The position numbers were made by a program, and so were the translations under genes. From assembly GCF_003854965.1 (NCBI RefSeq), contig NZ_RQPI01000016.1, forward strand, positions 1 to 64,000: a DNA stretch of 64,000 nucleotides. Reading direction: 5' to 3'. The DNA comes from Paenibacillus rhizophilus. Lineage in GTDB: Bacteria > Bacillota > Bacilli > Paenibacillales > Paenibacillaceae. The notes beneath the pieces were generated by a model. The model saw nothing but the letters and a program-made list of their open reading frames with translations. It did not search any database and was not told the origin of the DNA. Position 1 is the stretch's first letter, and every line of letters begins with the position of its first letter. This document shows positions 41,706 through 50,349 of this stretch, piece after piece.

Positions 41706-42542
41706 ATGAAAAAATTCAGCCTGATACTTCTGCTGGCACTGACCGTCATTTTGGTCGCAGCCTGCGGAACAAATGCTAACAACGGCAGTTCGCCTGCGGC
41801 TTCACCGTCGCAGAACGCGGAAACCGGAAGCGGGGAACAATCCAGCCTGGACGCAATCAAAGCAAGCGGTGTATTGCGGATCGGTACGGAAGGAACATAC
41901 GCCCCCTTCACTTATCATGATGCGAGCGGCAAGCTGACCGGATTCGACGTGGAGATTGCAGAGGAAGTTGCCAAACGCCTAGGGGTGAAGGCCGAGTTCG
42001 TCGAAACTCAATGGGACGGTATTTTCGCCGGAATGGATGCCAAACGGTTTGATGCTATTTTTAATGAAGTATCCATTACGGACGAACGCAAAGTGAAATA
42101 CGACTTCTCCGATCCTTACATCGTCTCCAAGGCTGTACTGATCGTCAAGAGCGACAATAACACGATTCAGTCATTCGCAGACCTTAAAGGCAAAAAGGCC
42201 GCTCAGTCCCTGACGAGCAATCTGGCGGATATCGCAAGGGAGAATGGAGCTGAAATCGTCTCCACCGAGGGTTTTAATCAGGCGATCGATTTACTGACTT
42301 CCGGACGCGTGGATGCCACGGTCAACGACGGATTATCTTATTTGGACCTCAAAAAGCAGAAGCCGGACGCTCCGATCAAAAAGGTTGACGAACAGGCGAA
42401 CGGTTCACAAAGCGCCGCCGCTTTCCTTAAAGGCAATGACGAACTGGTCAAAGCGGTCAATGACGCACTGGCTTCAATGAAGAGCGATGGAACCTACTTG
42501 AAAATCTCCGAAAAATATTTCGGCCAGGATGTATCCCAATAA
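41706..42542 (+). CDS. tcyA: Cystine/amino-acid-binding lipoprotein, TcyA-like
   Basis: 278 residues with lipobox VAAC (Cys at about 20). The family-3 binding-protein pattern is clear: GVLRIGTEGTYAPFTYHD, LTGFDVEIAEEVAKRLGV, ETQWDGIFAGMDAKRFD and KKAAQSLTSNLADIA, all close to Bacillus subtilis TcyA. GAGAGG precedes the ATG. It heads a three-gene importer operon with permease and ATPase. Cystine is the probable substrate; another polar amino acid remains possible. Confidence 0.85.
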   Translation: MKKFSLILLLALTVILVAACGTNANNGSSPAASPSQNAETGSGEQSSLDAIKASGVLRIGTEGTYAPFTYHDASGKLTGFDVEIAEEVAKRLGVKAEFVETQWDGIFAGMDAKRFDAIFNEVSITDERKVKYDFSDPYIVSKAVLIVKSDNNTIQSFADLKGKKAAQSLTSNLADIARENGAEIVSTEGFNQAIDLLTSGRVDATVNDGLSYLDLKKQKPDAPIKKVDEQANGSQSAAAFLKGNDELVKAVNDALASMKSDGTYLKISEKYFGQDVSQ

Positions 42543-42596
42543 CACATGAATCAAAGGCTCTATTATGGCCCAAAGTTCAAGAAGGATGTCTGATTT

Positions 42597-43265
42597 ATGG
42601 ATGACCGTAAAATCCAAATCGTGATCGATTCTTTGCTGCCCCTGCTTAAAGCGGGGGTGGCTTTTACCATTCCGCTGACGCTGGTTTCGTTCGCTCTCGG
42701 TTTGCTGCTGGCGGTTGCCACGGCGCTGGTCCGGCTGTCGTCATGGAAAGTTCCGGTTCTGATCGCCCGCTTCTATGTATGGATCATTCGCGGTACTCCG
42801 CTGCTGGTTCAATTGTTCATTATTTTTTATGGACTGCCGAGCGTAGGAATAACGCTGGAGCCGTTTACGGCGGCGGTGATCGGGTTTACGCTCAGTGTAG
42901 GGGCGTACGGCTCGGAAATCGTGCGTGCGGCCATCTTATCTATCCATAAAGGGCAGTGGGAGGCAGCTTATTCGGTCGGCATGACGCGCATCCAGGCGCT
43001 GCGGCGAATTATTCTGCCCCAGGCCGCGCGTGTGTCCGTACCCCCGCTGACGAACTCGTTCATCAGCCTGGTGAAGGATACGTCACTGGCGGCAACGATT
43101 ACCTATGTGGAAATGTTCCGCACAGCGCAGCAAATCGCGGCCGTTACCTATGAACCGCTGCTCGTATATAGTGAAGCAGCAGTCTTTTATCTGGTATTTT
43201 GTACGGTCCTGACGGTGCTGCAAGATTACCTGGAAAAACGTTTGTCCCGCTACTCCGCGGGCTAA
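42597..43265 (+). CDS. tcyB: Cystine/amino-acid ABC permease, TcyB-like
   Basis: 222 residues, five membrane segments, standard HisM/GlnP family length. The N-terminal family region (AGVAFTIPLTLVSFALGLLL), RGTPLLVQLFIIFYGLP and the EAA loop (SIHKGQWEAAYSVGMTRIQA) are all present. It follows the binding-protein gene by 54 bases and is expected to form a homodimeric channel. Confidence 0.88.
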   Translation: MDDRKIQIVIDSLLPLLKAGVAFTIPLTLVSFALGLLLAVATALVRLSSWKVPVLIARFYVWIIRGTPLLVQLFIIFYGLPSVGITLEPFTAAVIGFTLSVGAYGSEIVRAAILSIHKGQWEAAYSVGMTRIQALRRIILPQAARVSVPPLTNSFISLVKDTSLAATITYVEMFRTAQQIAAVTYEPLLVYSEAAVFYLVFCTVLTVLQDYLEKRLSRYSAG

Positions 43266-43279
43266 AGGAGAAATAATTT

Positions 43280-44032
43280 ATGATACGACTGTCTGGCCTA
43301 CATAAATCGTTCGGCCCGCTTCAAGTGCTTAAAGGCGTGGATGTGACGCTGGAGGAAGGCAAGGTTCTTGTTATTATTGGTCCGTCCGGCTCAGGCAAGA
43401 CAACGCTGCTGCGCTGCTTTAATCTGCTGGAGGTTCCGGACAAGGGGGGCATTTCGCTGGGCGGAATATCGCTAAGCTTTGACGGAAAGAGGCTCCCGCA
43501 GAAGGATGTCCTGGCTCTTCGGAAAAAAACGGGAATGGTTTTTCAGTCCTACAATCTGTTTCCGAATATGACGGCGCTCGGGAATGTTATGGAAGGACAG
43601 GTCACCGTCCAAAAGCTGTCCAAGGAGGAAGCGCGCAAGCGGGCCTTGAAGCTGCTGGTTAAAGTGGGGCTTGCGGATAAGGCGGACTCATATCCCCATC
43701 AGCTCTCCGGGGGCCAGCAGCAGCGGGTCGCCATTGCCCGGGCGATGGCCACGGAGCCGGAACTCCTGTTATTCGACGAGCCGACCTCGGCGCTCGATCC
43801 CGAACTTGTTGGGGAAGTGCTGAAAGTCATCAGGGAGCTGGCATCCGAAGGCATGACCATGGTAATCGTAACCCATGAAATGAAATTTGCCGCCGATGTC
43901 GCGGACACGCTGATTATGATGGACGGGGGAGTTATTACGGAACAAGGCACACCGGACCAAGTGCTTAACCATTCTTCCAATCCCCGGACCTTGCAGTTTC
44001 TGAACCGGTTTGTAGACGATGATCGTACATAA
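43280..44032 (+). CDS. tcyC: Cystine/amino-acid ABC ATPase, TcyC-like
   Basis: 250 residues. Walker A is GPSGSGKTT, the signature is LSGGQQQRVAIARAM, Walker B is LLLFDEPTSALDPE, and the switch His is in VIVTHEM. It is of the polar-amino-acid importer class (GlnQ/HisP/TcyC). AAAGGAG precedes the ATG. It ends the operon. Confidence 0.9.
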   Translation: MIRLSGLHKSFGPLQVLKGVDVTLEEGKVLVIIGPSGSGKTTLLRCFNLLEVPDKGGISLGGISLSFDGKRLPQKDVLALRKKTGMVFQSYNLFPNMTALGNVMEGQVTVQKLSKEEARKRALKLLVKVGLADKADSYPHQLSGGQQQRVAIARAMATEPELLLFDEPTSALDPELVGEVLKVIRELASEGMTMVIVTHEMKFAADVADTLIMMDGGVITEQGTPDQVLNHSSNPRTLQFLNRFVDDDRT

Positions 44033-44163
44033 AACCGCTGAATGAAGCCGCATTTATGAGGCTGACGCTGTGGGTGCTTATTGTCTCCGGTCTGTGGACG
44101 ATCATCAGCGTAATAAGGTGATTTTACAGAGTGTGGAGCAGAGAGGAATTCCTGAAACGGCAA

Positions 44164-44208
44164 CAAAACAACGTCCCTTCGGCGAAAAAGGCCGGGGACG
44201 TTGTTTTG
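44164..44208. terminator. Strong terminator after the cystine importer operon
   Basis: CAAAACAACGTCCC pairs with GGGACGTTGTTTTG over 14 bp, with an inner GGC/GCC stem. It is symmetric and can serve the convergent FAD oxidoreductase gene too. Confidence 0.85.
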
Positions 44209-44261
44209 TGATCCATGTATTTTTTGTTTCTGAAATGACCTTGGTCCTGATCTGTTGTCGC

Positions 44262-44828
44262 TTAAGCTTTCAGCACATCATGGTCCACATAGCGCGCGCC
44301 GTTCAGCTCGCTAATGACGTTCACCGCTACCTTCGCGCCGTCGCCCGCCGTAATGACGGCATGCACGCTGACTCCGGCTACGGTGCCGGCGGCCCAGATG
44401 CCTTCGACGTTGGTCTTGCCGGCCGCGTCCACGGCGACGACCGTCTTGATTCTCGGCTCCGTGCCTTCTTTCGTCTGCACTCCCGCTTTGGCGGCCAGAT
44501 CCGTCAGCACGCCGGTAGCCAGAATGACATGCTTCGCTTCATAGGTCGCACCGCTTTCGGTTTCAATGGCAAAGCCTTCACCGCTTTTACCGATGGAAAC
44601 CGCCTGTTCCGCGATTAGTTCGGCTCCGAACTTTACCGCTTGCTTGTGTCCGGTTTCCACCAGGTCAGGTCCGCCAATTTCGGAAATACCGTAATAATTC
44701 TCGTACCAGCCTCTGCGGGTCATCCCTTTGTCGTTGTCGATAAGCAGCGTCTTCTTGCCCGCCTTGGCGGCGAACAGCGCGGCGCTTGCGCCGGCGGGAC
44801 CGGCGCCGATTACTGCGATTTCGTACAT
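44262..44828 (-). CDS. Short FAD oxidoreductase, thioredoxin-reductase-like without NADPH and CxxC parts
   Basis: 188 residues. The FAD-binding start IAVIGAGPAGASAALFAAKA, the ILATG turn and GIWAAGTVAGVSVHAVITAG are those of the thioredoxin reductase group. That group is about 310 residues long, and here the central NADPH domain with its redox CxxC is missing. Only the FAD domain remains, with the two halves joined smoothly, so it is not a frameshift. Such mini-flavoproteins need another partner or electron donor. AGGAGG precedes the ATG. Two copies of a small repeat lie in its 5' region. Confidence 0.85.
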   Translation of the reverse strand: MYEIAVIGAGPAGASAALFAAKAGKKTLLIDNDKGMTRRGWYENYYGISEIGGPDLVETGHKQAVKFGAELIAEQAVSIGKSGEGFAIETESGATYEAKHVILATGVLTDLAAKAGVQTKEGTEPRIKTVVAVDAAGKTNVEGIWAAGTVAGVSVHAVITAGDGAKVAVNVISELNGARYVDHDVLKA

Positions 44829-44844
44829 TGTAGGACCTCCTAAA

Positions 44845-44940
44845 AGTTTTGCGTAGCAAAACTCGCTACGAAAGCAAGGGCTAAGTTTTGTGGAGCTTGG
44901 CTTCCTGAGACTCTGCGCAGCAAAACTCGCATCGAAAGCG
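44845..44940. repeat. Two short repeats with alternative hairpins upstream of the FAD oxidoreductase gene
   Basis: GCGTAGCAAAACTCGCTACG followed by AAAGC (44851-44875) is repeated with few changes as GCGCAGCAAAACTCGCATCG plus AAAGCG (44915-44940). Copy 1 can fold in two exclusive ways, AGTTTTGC/GCAAAACT or CGTAGC/GCTACG. Confidence 0.6.
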
Positions 44941-44967
44941 TATTGTCGCTATATATTATAGCGCTAT

Positions 44968-46701
44968 CTATGGCTTCTTTGCCAATGCCTGCAGGCAGGG
45001 CAGGGTTACCCGGAAGGCTGTACCCTTGCCCGGGGCGCTCGTTACGCCGATTTCCCCGCCATGCGCTTCGGTTATCGACTTCGTAATCGACAGCCCAAGC
45101 CCCGAACCGCCGTACTTGCGGGCGCGGGAGGGATCGCTGCGGTAAAATCGGTCGAACACATGGGGGAGATGCTCCGCTGGGATGCCGGCTCCGTTATCCA
45201 GCACTGTCAGCTCCGCACGGGAGCCGGAAGGCTGCAGGGAGAGGGCCACTTTTCCCGTCTTGGGATCGGTATGCTGCACCGCGTTCTGGAACAGATTCAG
45301 AACGACCTGCTTGATTTTGTCCGGGTCGTAAAGCCCTTTTATGCCGGGGGAGAGGGCAAAGTCAACTTCACGGTCTCCGGCAAGCATCTCCAATTGGGGC
45401 CGAATTTCTTCGATGACTTCGTCCAAATAGAGCTCTTTGGCCCGGAGCTGCGGAGCGCCGTCCATCCGGGCGAGGAGAAGCAGATCCTCAACCAGCTTGT
45501 TGATTCGCTTCGATTCGCCGTGCATGCTGTTCAACGCGTTGTACAACTGTTCCCTGTTCTCCGCCGCTCCCCGCAGCAGCACCTCGAGAAAACCGTGTAT
45601 CGAGGTCAGCGGCGTCCGCAGCTCGTGGGAGGCGTCGGCGGCGAATCTGCGCATCTGCTCCTTGGCTTCCCGCTCGTTCCGAAATGAAGTCTCCAGACGC
45701 TCCAGCATGCCGTTAAAGGAGGAAGACAGCTGGTCGATTTCGGTCTGTCCCTGCGCAGACGGAAACCGGACATCGAGATTTCCCGCATCGATAATCTGGG
45801 CGGTCTTGCCCATATTGGACAGCGGGACAAGAGTCTTGCGTAGCGCGGGCATGTAGAGAAGAAGGCCGCCCACCAAAGCGGCCACGGACAGAGCCGCGTA
45901 AGTCAGCAGCTGGCGCATAATAACGTCGCGCAGCGGTGCCATATCCGTGGTCATTTGCAGAACGCCGAGCGGATTGTCCGGATGGCCTATGGTCATGAAT
46001 ACAGCCAAATGCTCGGTGCCGTCTTCAGAAGTCAGAATCTTGTATTTGCCCGCGACTCTGCCGACGGGATGCTGAAGCAGCAGCTTGTATTCCTCGTCGG
46101 TCATACGTGGAGCGGGTGAGTCAGCCAGCGTCTCCGTCTGCAGATCGGAAAAGGTGCCTTCCGAACTAAATAGGGCGAGCGTAGTCCGGGCGTCCAGCAG
46201 CAGGGGGCGCCGTCCCGGGGTGCCCCTGCCGCTGCCTTGGGCGTCAGCGGCACCTCCCTGTCTGCCGCCCGCCCCCCCGTCACTGCCCTGTTCGGCATAG
46301 CCGCCGCTCTCGGTGCCGCCGCTTTGTCCTCCGGCGCTGCCACCCAGCCTCCCGTCACTGCCCTGCCCAGCGATTCCGCCGAGCTCTGCATCGCTGCCCT
46401 GGCCGGCATAGCCGGTATAGCCGCCACTCTCTGCCCTTACAGGGGGGCTTTCCGCCGCTCCGCTGCTCTCCCGGCGGTTCCCGGCCAACTCTAAGATCAG
46501 TTCGCGGGGAACCGAGCGGATTTGCAACTGCATGGCTTCCGCCCTGCTGGTGTAGAGGAAATTGCGCATAATCACGTATTGAAGCACTCCGATGAGCAGG
46601 AGCAGTCCCGAGAGAATCAGCAGCGAGATGGCGAGGAGCTGCTTGCGGAGCGAGCGGGGAGGATGCAGCCGATTCCTAATGGCCGATAAGCCGCGAATCA
46701 T
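44968..46701 (-). CDS. OmpR-group sensor histidine kinase with glycine-rich extracellular expansion
   Basis: 577 residues. Membrane segment near 22-45, an extracellular region to ~265, a second segment (YAALSVAALVGGLLLYMPAL), HAMP, HisKA with DASHELRTPLTSIHG, and an ATPase domain ending in YGGSGLGLSITKS. Residues about 79-166 are a Gly/Ser/Gln-rich tract with degenerate repeats (AGQGSD, LGG, AEQGSDGG), absent from usual members of this kinase class. The start ATG overlaps the regulator's stop by 4 bases. The kinase and regulator form one operon. Confidence 0.93.
   Translation of the reverse strand: MIRGLSAIRNRLHPPRSLRKQLLAISLLILSGLLLLIGVLQYVIMRNFLYTSRAEAMQLQIRSVPRELILELAGNRRESSGAAESPPVRAESGGYTGYAGQGSDAELGGIAGQGSDGRLGGSAGGQSGGTESGGYAEQGSDGGAGGRQGGAADAQGSGRGTPGRRPLLLDARTTLALFSSEGTFSDLQTETLADSPAPRMTDEEYKLLLQHPVGRVAGKYKILTSEDGTEHLAVFMTIGHPDNPLGVLQMTTDMAPLRDVIMRQLLTYAALSVAALVGGLLLYMPALRKTLVPLSNMGKTAQIIDAGNLDVRFPSAQGQTEIDQLSSSFNGMLERLETSFRNEREAKEQMRRFAADASHELRTPLTSIHGFLEVLLRGAAENREQLYNALNSMHGESKRINKLVEDLLLLARMDGAPQLRAKELYLDEVIEEIRPQLEMLAGDREVDFALSPGIKGLYDPDKIKQVVLNLFQNAVQHTDPKTGKVALSLQPSGSRAELTVLDNGAGIPAEHLPHVFDRFYRSDPSRARKYGGSGLGLSITKSITEAHGGEIGVTSAPGKGTAFRVTLPCLQALAKKP
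46204..46467 (-). repeat. Coding low-complexity Gly/Ser/Gln repeat tract in the kinase
   Basis: About 88 codons of degenerate repeats built from units such as GGYAGQGSDG and LGGSAGG. The reading frame is kept through the expansion. Confidence 0.75.
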
Positions 46702-47384
46702 ATGAGATCCACCCGGTAGCCCGCGCCGCGCAGCGTACGGATAATGCGGTGCTCCTTATCGCCCAGCTTCTCGCGCAGGGAACGGATATAGACCTCAACA
46801 ATGTTCTCTTCTCCTCCGAAGTCGTATCCCCAGACCTTGTCAAGGATCATCGGCTTGCTCAGCACAAGCCCGTGGTTGATGACCATATATTGCAGCAGCT
46901 CGTACTCCGTTGGCGAGAGTTCGAGCACGGCATCCTTGAAGCGGATTTCCTTTCTCCGGCTGTCGATCCGGAAGGGACCGCAGCGCACCTCGCCAAGCAG
47001 TCCCGGAAACCGGTTCCGGAGCCGCGCCTGAATACGGGCAAGCAGCTCCTCGAAGCTGAAGGGCTTGACCATATAATCGTCGGCCCCGATGGAAAGACCC
47101 TTCACCCGGTCGTCGACCTCGTCCTTGGCCGTCAGCATTATAACGGCGATGTCCGGTTCTTCGTCCCGGAGATACCGGCATACATCGAAGCCGTCCATTC
47201 CCGGCATCATAATATCTAGGATGGCTACATGAGGTTTGAATTCGGCGGCGATCTCCAGAGCGGACATTCCGTCCGGCGCCGTTCTGATGTCAAACCCTTC
47301 ATTTATAAGACCCAGTTCGAGGAACTGGAGGATGTGAGGCTCATCGTCCACCAGCAGCAGACGGATGCCTTGGTGAGCTTTCAT
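46698..47384 (-). CDS. OmpR-family response regulator
   Basis: 228 residues. Receiver domain with VDDEPH, phospho-acceptor Asp in VAILDIMMPGMDGFDV near residue 55, and the Lys in VKPFSFEELLAR. The C-terminal winged helix (LELSPTEYELLQYMVINHGL, then ENIVEVYIRSLREKL) is PhoB-like. GGAGGG precedes the ATG. It is encoded upstream of and overlaps its kinase gene. The target genes are unknown. Confidence 0.94.
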   Translation of the reverse strand: MKAHQGIRLLLVDDEPHILQFLELGLINEGFDIRTAPDGMSALEIAAEFKPHVAILDIMMPGMDGFDVCRYLRDEEPDIAVIMLTAKDEVDDRVKGLSIGADDYMVKPFSFEELLARIQARLRNRFPGLLGEVRCGPFRIDSRRKEIRFKDAVLELSPTEYELLQYMVINHGLVLSKPMILDKVWGYDFGGEENIVEVYIRSLREKLGDKEHRIIRTLRGAGYRVDLI

Positions 47385-48023
47385 GCATATCCCTCCATAC
47401 CATATTTAACATGCGGTTATTATAAGTTTTGGGGTCCCCGCAAAGTAATTGGAATAAGCTGCGAAGGCAAGGCTTCACTTTGTGGGGCGTGTTATATTAT
47501 GCCACATCAACTTGAACGTTTGCTGAAAATTACCTTTCACATTTCATCCCTAATATTCTTTCACCGGTGTTCAAATTGGGTAATCTTAAGTATATGGAGA
47601 AAATATCGCTCTTCTTCTCCGTCATGATAAACGGGTAATTACGATGTTGGGGAAGCGATTGCAAAAAAAGTGGATGGCGATTGTTCATGCTAGGAAATAG
47701 GCCGAAAATGCGAACTATTTTTTTATTCAGGAAAGGGTTTTGACGATGGGTATCGAAAACTTTACTATAAGGATATAGAGTCGGAAACCCATTCATCCCC
47801 GTTTAGGTCCGGCCGATCCAATCCATTCCAGCCTTCCCCTTTTACAAGACTTTTTCAAGCATCCTATTCATTTCAAAAAATTCAGAAACACCCGGTTTAA
47901 AACGGTCTGTTATTCAGTACAATGCATTAGGAACGCTTTTCGCGCTGTCTTTGCTTCGCACCAATCATTTTAACCCATTTATTGAAGAAGCTTTACTACC
48001 CCAAGTCAAGGAGGCTCTTCCAA
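47385..48023. other. Intergenic region between the two-component operon and glgC
   Basis: A 639-bp gap that should hold divergent promoters. A weak promoter-like pair GTTTAA (47895-47900) and TACAAT (47918-47923), spacer 17, precedes glgC. No gene is supported; two short frames have no ribosome sites. Confidence 0.35.
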
Positions 48024-49187
48024 ATGAAGAAAAAAGAAATGGTGGCCATGCTTCTGGCTGGTGGTCAAGGCAAAAGATTGAAGGGCTTGACCAAATCAAT
48101 TGCCAAACCCGCTGTCTATTTTGGGGGCACTTACCGGATCATTGATTTTCCCCTCAGCAATTGCACGAATTCCGGAATAGACACCGTTGGCGTATTGACC
48201 CAATATGAACCCCTTGTGCTGAGTTCCTATATCGGCATCGGCAGCGACTGGGATCTCAACCGCAAGAACGGAGGAGTATTCGTACTGCCTCCGCATGAAC
48301 GCGAAGACGGCAGCAGCTGGTATCGGGGAACGGCTGACGCGATTTACCGGAATCTTAAATTTGTCGATCAATTCGACCCTGAGCATGTGCTCATCCTTTC
48401 GGGTGACCATATATACAAAATGAATTATAACGCTATGCTTGAATACCATAAGGAAAGAAAGGCCGACTGCACCATTTCGGTCATTGACGTCCCGCTTGAA
48501 GAAGCGAGCCGTTTCGGCATACTTAACACGGAAGAAGACCTGAAAATTTACGAATTCGAAGAAAAACCCGCAAAGCCCAAGAGCACTTTGGCTTCCATGG
48601 GGGTTTATATTTTCAAATGGGATGTTCTTCGTCGCGCTCTGCTGGAGGATGGAGAGGATGCGCTTTCTTCCCACGATTTCGGCAAGGATATCATCCCGGC
48701 GCTGCTGTCGAAGGGCAAACCGATGTACGCCTATCCGTACGAAGGTTACTGGAGAGACGTCGGCACGGTGAACAGTCTCTGGGAAGCCAATATGGATCTG
48801 CTGAGCGACAACCCGCCGCTTAACCTTAACGATCCGTCCTGGAGAATTTATACCCGCAATCCCAACCAGCCTGCGCAATATGTGGCTCCGGGAGCGAAAG
48901 TGTCGGGCTCCATTATCAACGAGGGCTGCATTGTTCGCGGCGAAGTGAAGCATTCCGTGCTCTTTTACGGCGTCGAGATCGGCGAGGGCAGCGTAATCAC
49001 GGATTCCGTCATTATGCCCAAGGTCAAAATCGGCAAAAATGTTCACATACACAAAGCCATTATCAGCGAAAATACGGTGATTGAGGATTATCTGGAAATC
49101 GGAACGGACCGGGAGAACGAGGATGAAATCCTGTTGATCGACAACCGCAGCAAAAAACGGAAATCGGTTCCGGCCAAAACCATATAA
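48024..49187 (+). CDS. glgC: Glucose-1-phosphate adenylyltransferase, catalytic subunit GlgC
   Basis: 387 residues. It makes ADP-glucose from ATP and glucose-1-phosphate for glycogen synthesis. Visible are LAGGQGKRLKGLTKSIAKPA (nucleotide site), GTADAIYRNL, LSGDHIYKMNY, the EEKPAKPKS segment and the C-terminal left-handed beta-helix (VSGSIINEGCIVRGEV). ATG at 48024 is chosen over 47982 because CAAGGAGG lies just upstream. It is followed 23 bases on by the regulatory subunit gene glgD. Confidence 0.96.
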   Translation: MKKKEMVAMLLAGGQGKRLKGLTKSIAKPAVYFGGTYRIIDFPLSNCTNSGIDTVGVLTQYEPLVLSSYIGIGSDWDLNRKNGGVFVLPPHEREDGSSWYRGTADAIYRNLKFVDQFDPEHVLILSGDHIYKMNYNAMLEYHKERKADCTISVIDVPLEEASRFGILNTEEDLKIYEFEEKPAKPKSTLASMGVYIFKWDVLRRALLEDGEDALSSHDFGKDIIPALLSKGKPMYAYPYEGYWRDVGTVNSLWEANMDLLSDNPPLNLNDPSWRIYTRNPNQPAQYVAPGAKVSGSIINEGCIVRGEVKHSVLFYGVEIGEGSVITDSVIMPKVKIGKNVHIHKAIISENTVIEDYLEIGTDRENEDEILLIDNRSKKRKSVPAKTI

Positions 49188-49210
49188 TCATAAAAAGGAC
49201 GGTGAACTCG

Positions 49211-50314
49211 ATGAAACAGCTCATGGGAGTAATCAATCTTGATCATGAATTGGACCATTTAAACGAACTAACCTATTTCCGCTGCGGCGCAGCCGTGCCT
49301 TTTGCCAGCCGCTATCGTCTGATTGATTTTGTCCTCTCCAATATGATGCGTGCCGAACTGGAGAGCGTGGGGCTGTTCGTGCGCCGCAAATACCGCTCTC
49401 TGATGGACCATCTGGGCGACGGGAAATCATGGGATATGAACCGCAAGCACGGCGGTTTGTTTATTTTGCCTCCCGACTGGAACGACCCGACAGACACGTC
49501 TTTGGGGGATTTACAGCATTTTCATAACAACCTGGACTTCTTTAAACGGGCATCCGCCAAGTACCTTGTCCATTCCGGAAGCCAGCATATCAACACGATT
49601 GATGTTCAGGAGCTGTACAGCTATCACCTGCAAAAAGGCGCAGACGTCACGCTTGTATACAAAAAAATCGACCAGCTTGAGCCGGAGCATGATCCGTGCC
49701 TGCGTCTTGAGGTGGATGGAGAAGGCAATGTGACGAATATTCATCATGAGAAGAACCATCCGAATATTTATATGGATATGTTCATCATGGAAAAAGAATT
49801 TTTCCTCGAACAGGTGGAATACTGCATCGCCCACGGAGAAAGCTTCTTCTTCCGGGATGCCATACAGAAGAGACGCGATAAGCTCAAGATTGCCGCTTTT
49901 GAATATACAGGCTATCACGCTGTCATTAACTCTGTATCCAGTTATTACAAGAACAGCATGGAACTGTTGAACCAGAAAGAATACACGGATTTGTTCCGCG
50001 ACAATCTGATCCAGACCAAAATTAAATACGAAGCTCCGACCCACTATCTGGAAAGCGCCAATGTAAGCAATTCGCTTGTGGCGAACGGCTGCATCATCGC
50101 GGGCACGGTGGAGAACAGCGTTATTTTCCGCGGCGTCCAAATCCGCAAGGGTGCGAAAGTTGTGAACTCCGTTATCATGCAGAAATGCATTATCGAAGAG
50201 GACGCTGTCATAGAGAACGTTATCTTGGATAAAGACGTGCAGCTTAGCCGGGAACGGATTCTCGTCGGCGACAGCAAGCGTCCGTTTGTCATAGCCAAGA
50301 GCAGCAAAATGTAA
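49211..50314 (+). CDS. glgD: Glucose-1-phosphate adenylyltransferase, GlgD subunit
   Basis: About 367 residues. It resembles GlgC but lacks the GGQGKRL nucleotide loop (here LMGVINLDHELDHLNELTYF), the known feature of GlgD, which partners GlgC and raises its activity in Bacillota. The beta-helix C-terminus is present. ATG at 49211 is chosen because AAGGACGG (49196-49203) is well placed; GTG at 49202 overlaps it. Confidence 0.93.
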   Translation: MKQLMGVINLDHELDHLNELTYFRCGAAVPFASRYRLIDFVLSNMMRAELESVGLFVRRKYRSLMDHLGDGKSWDMNRKHGGLFILPPDWNDPTDTSLGDLQHFHNNLDFFKRASAKYLVHSGSQHINTIDVQELYSYHLQKGADVTLVYKKIDQLEPEHDPCLRLEVDGEGNVTNIHHEKNHPNIYMDMFIMEKEFFLEQVEYCIAHGESFFFRDAIQKRRDKLKIAAFEYTGYHAVINSVSSYYKNSMELLNQKEYTDLFRDNLIQTKIKYEAPTHYLESANVSNSLVANGCIIAGTVENSVIFRGVQIRKGAKVVNSVIMQKCIIEEDAVIENVILDKDVQLSRERILVGDSKRPFVIAKSSKM

Positions 50315-50349
50315 GGGCAGCAAAACATCCAGTGTCAGGAGGAACCTGC

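Noticed and set aside
47530..47796. 88-codon minus-strand frame upstream of glgC
   Set aside because: No ribosome site, no family features, and it lies in the presumed promoter region.
49511..50323. 270-codon minus-strand frame opposite glgD
   Set aside because: Antisense to a clear glgD gene with no independent support.
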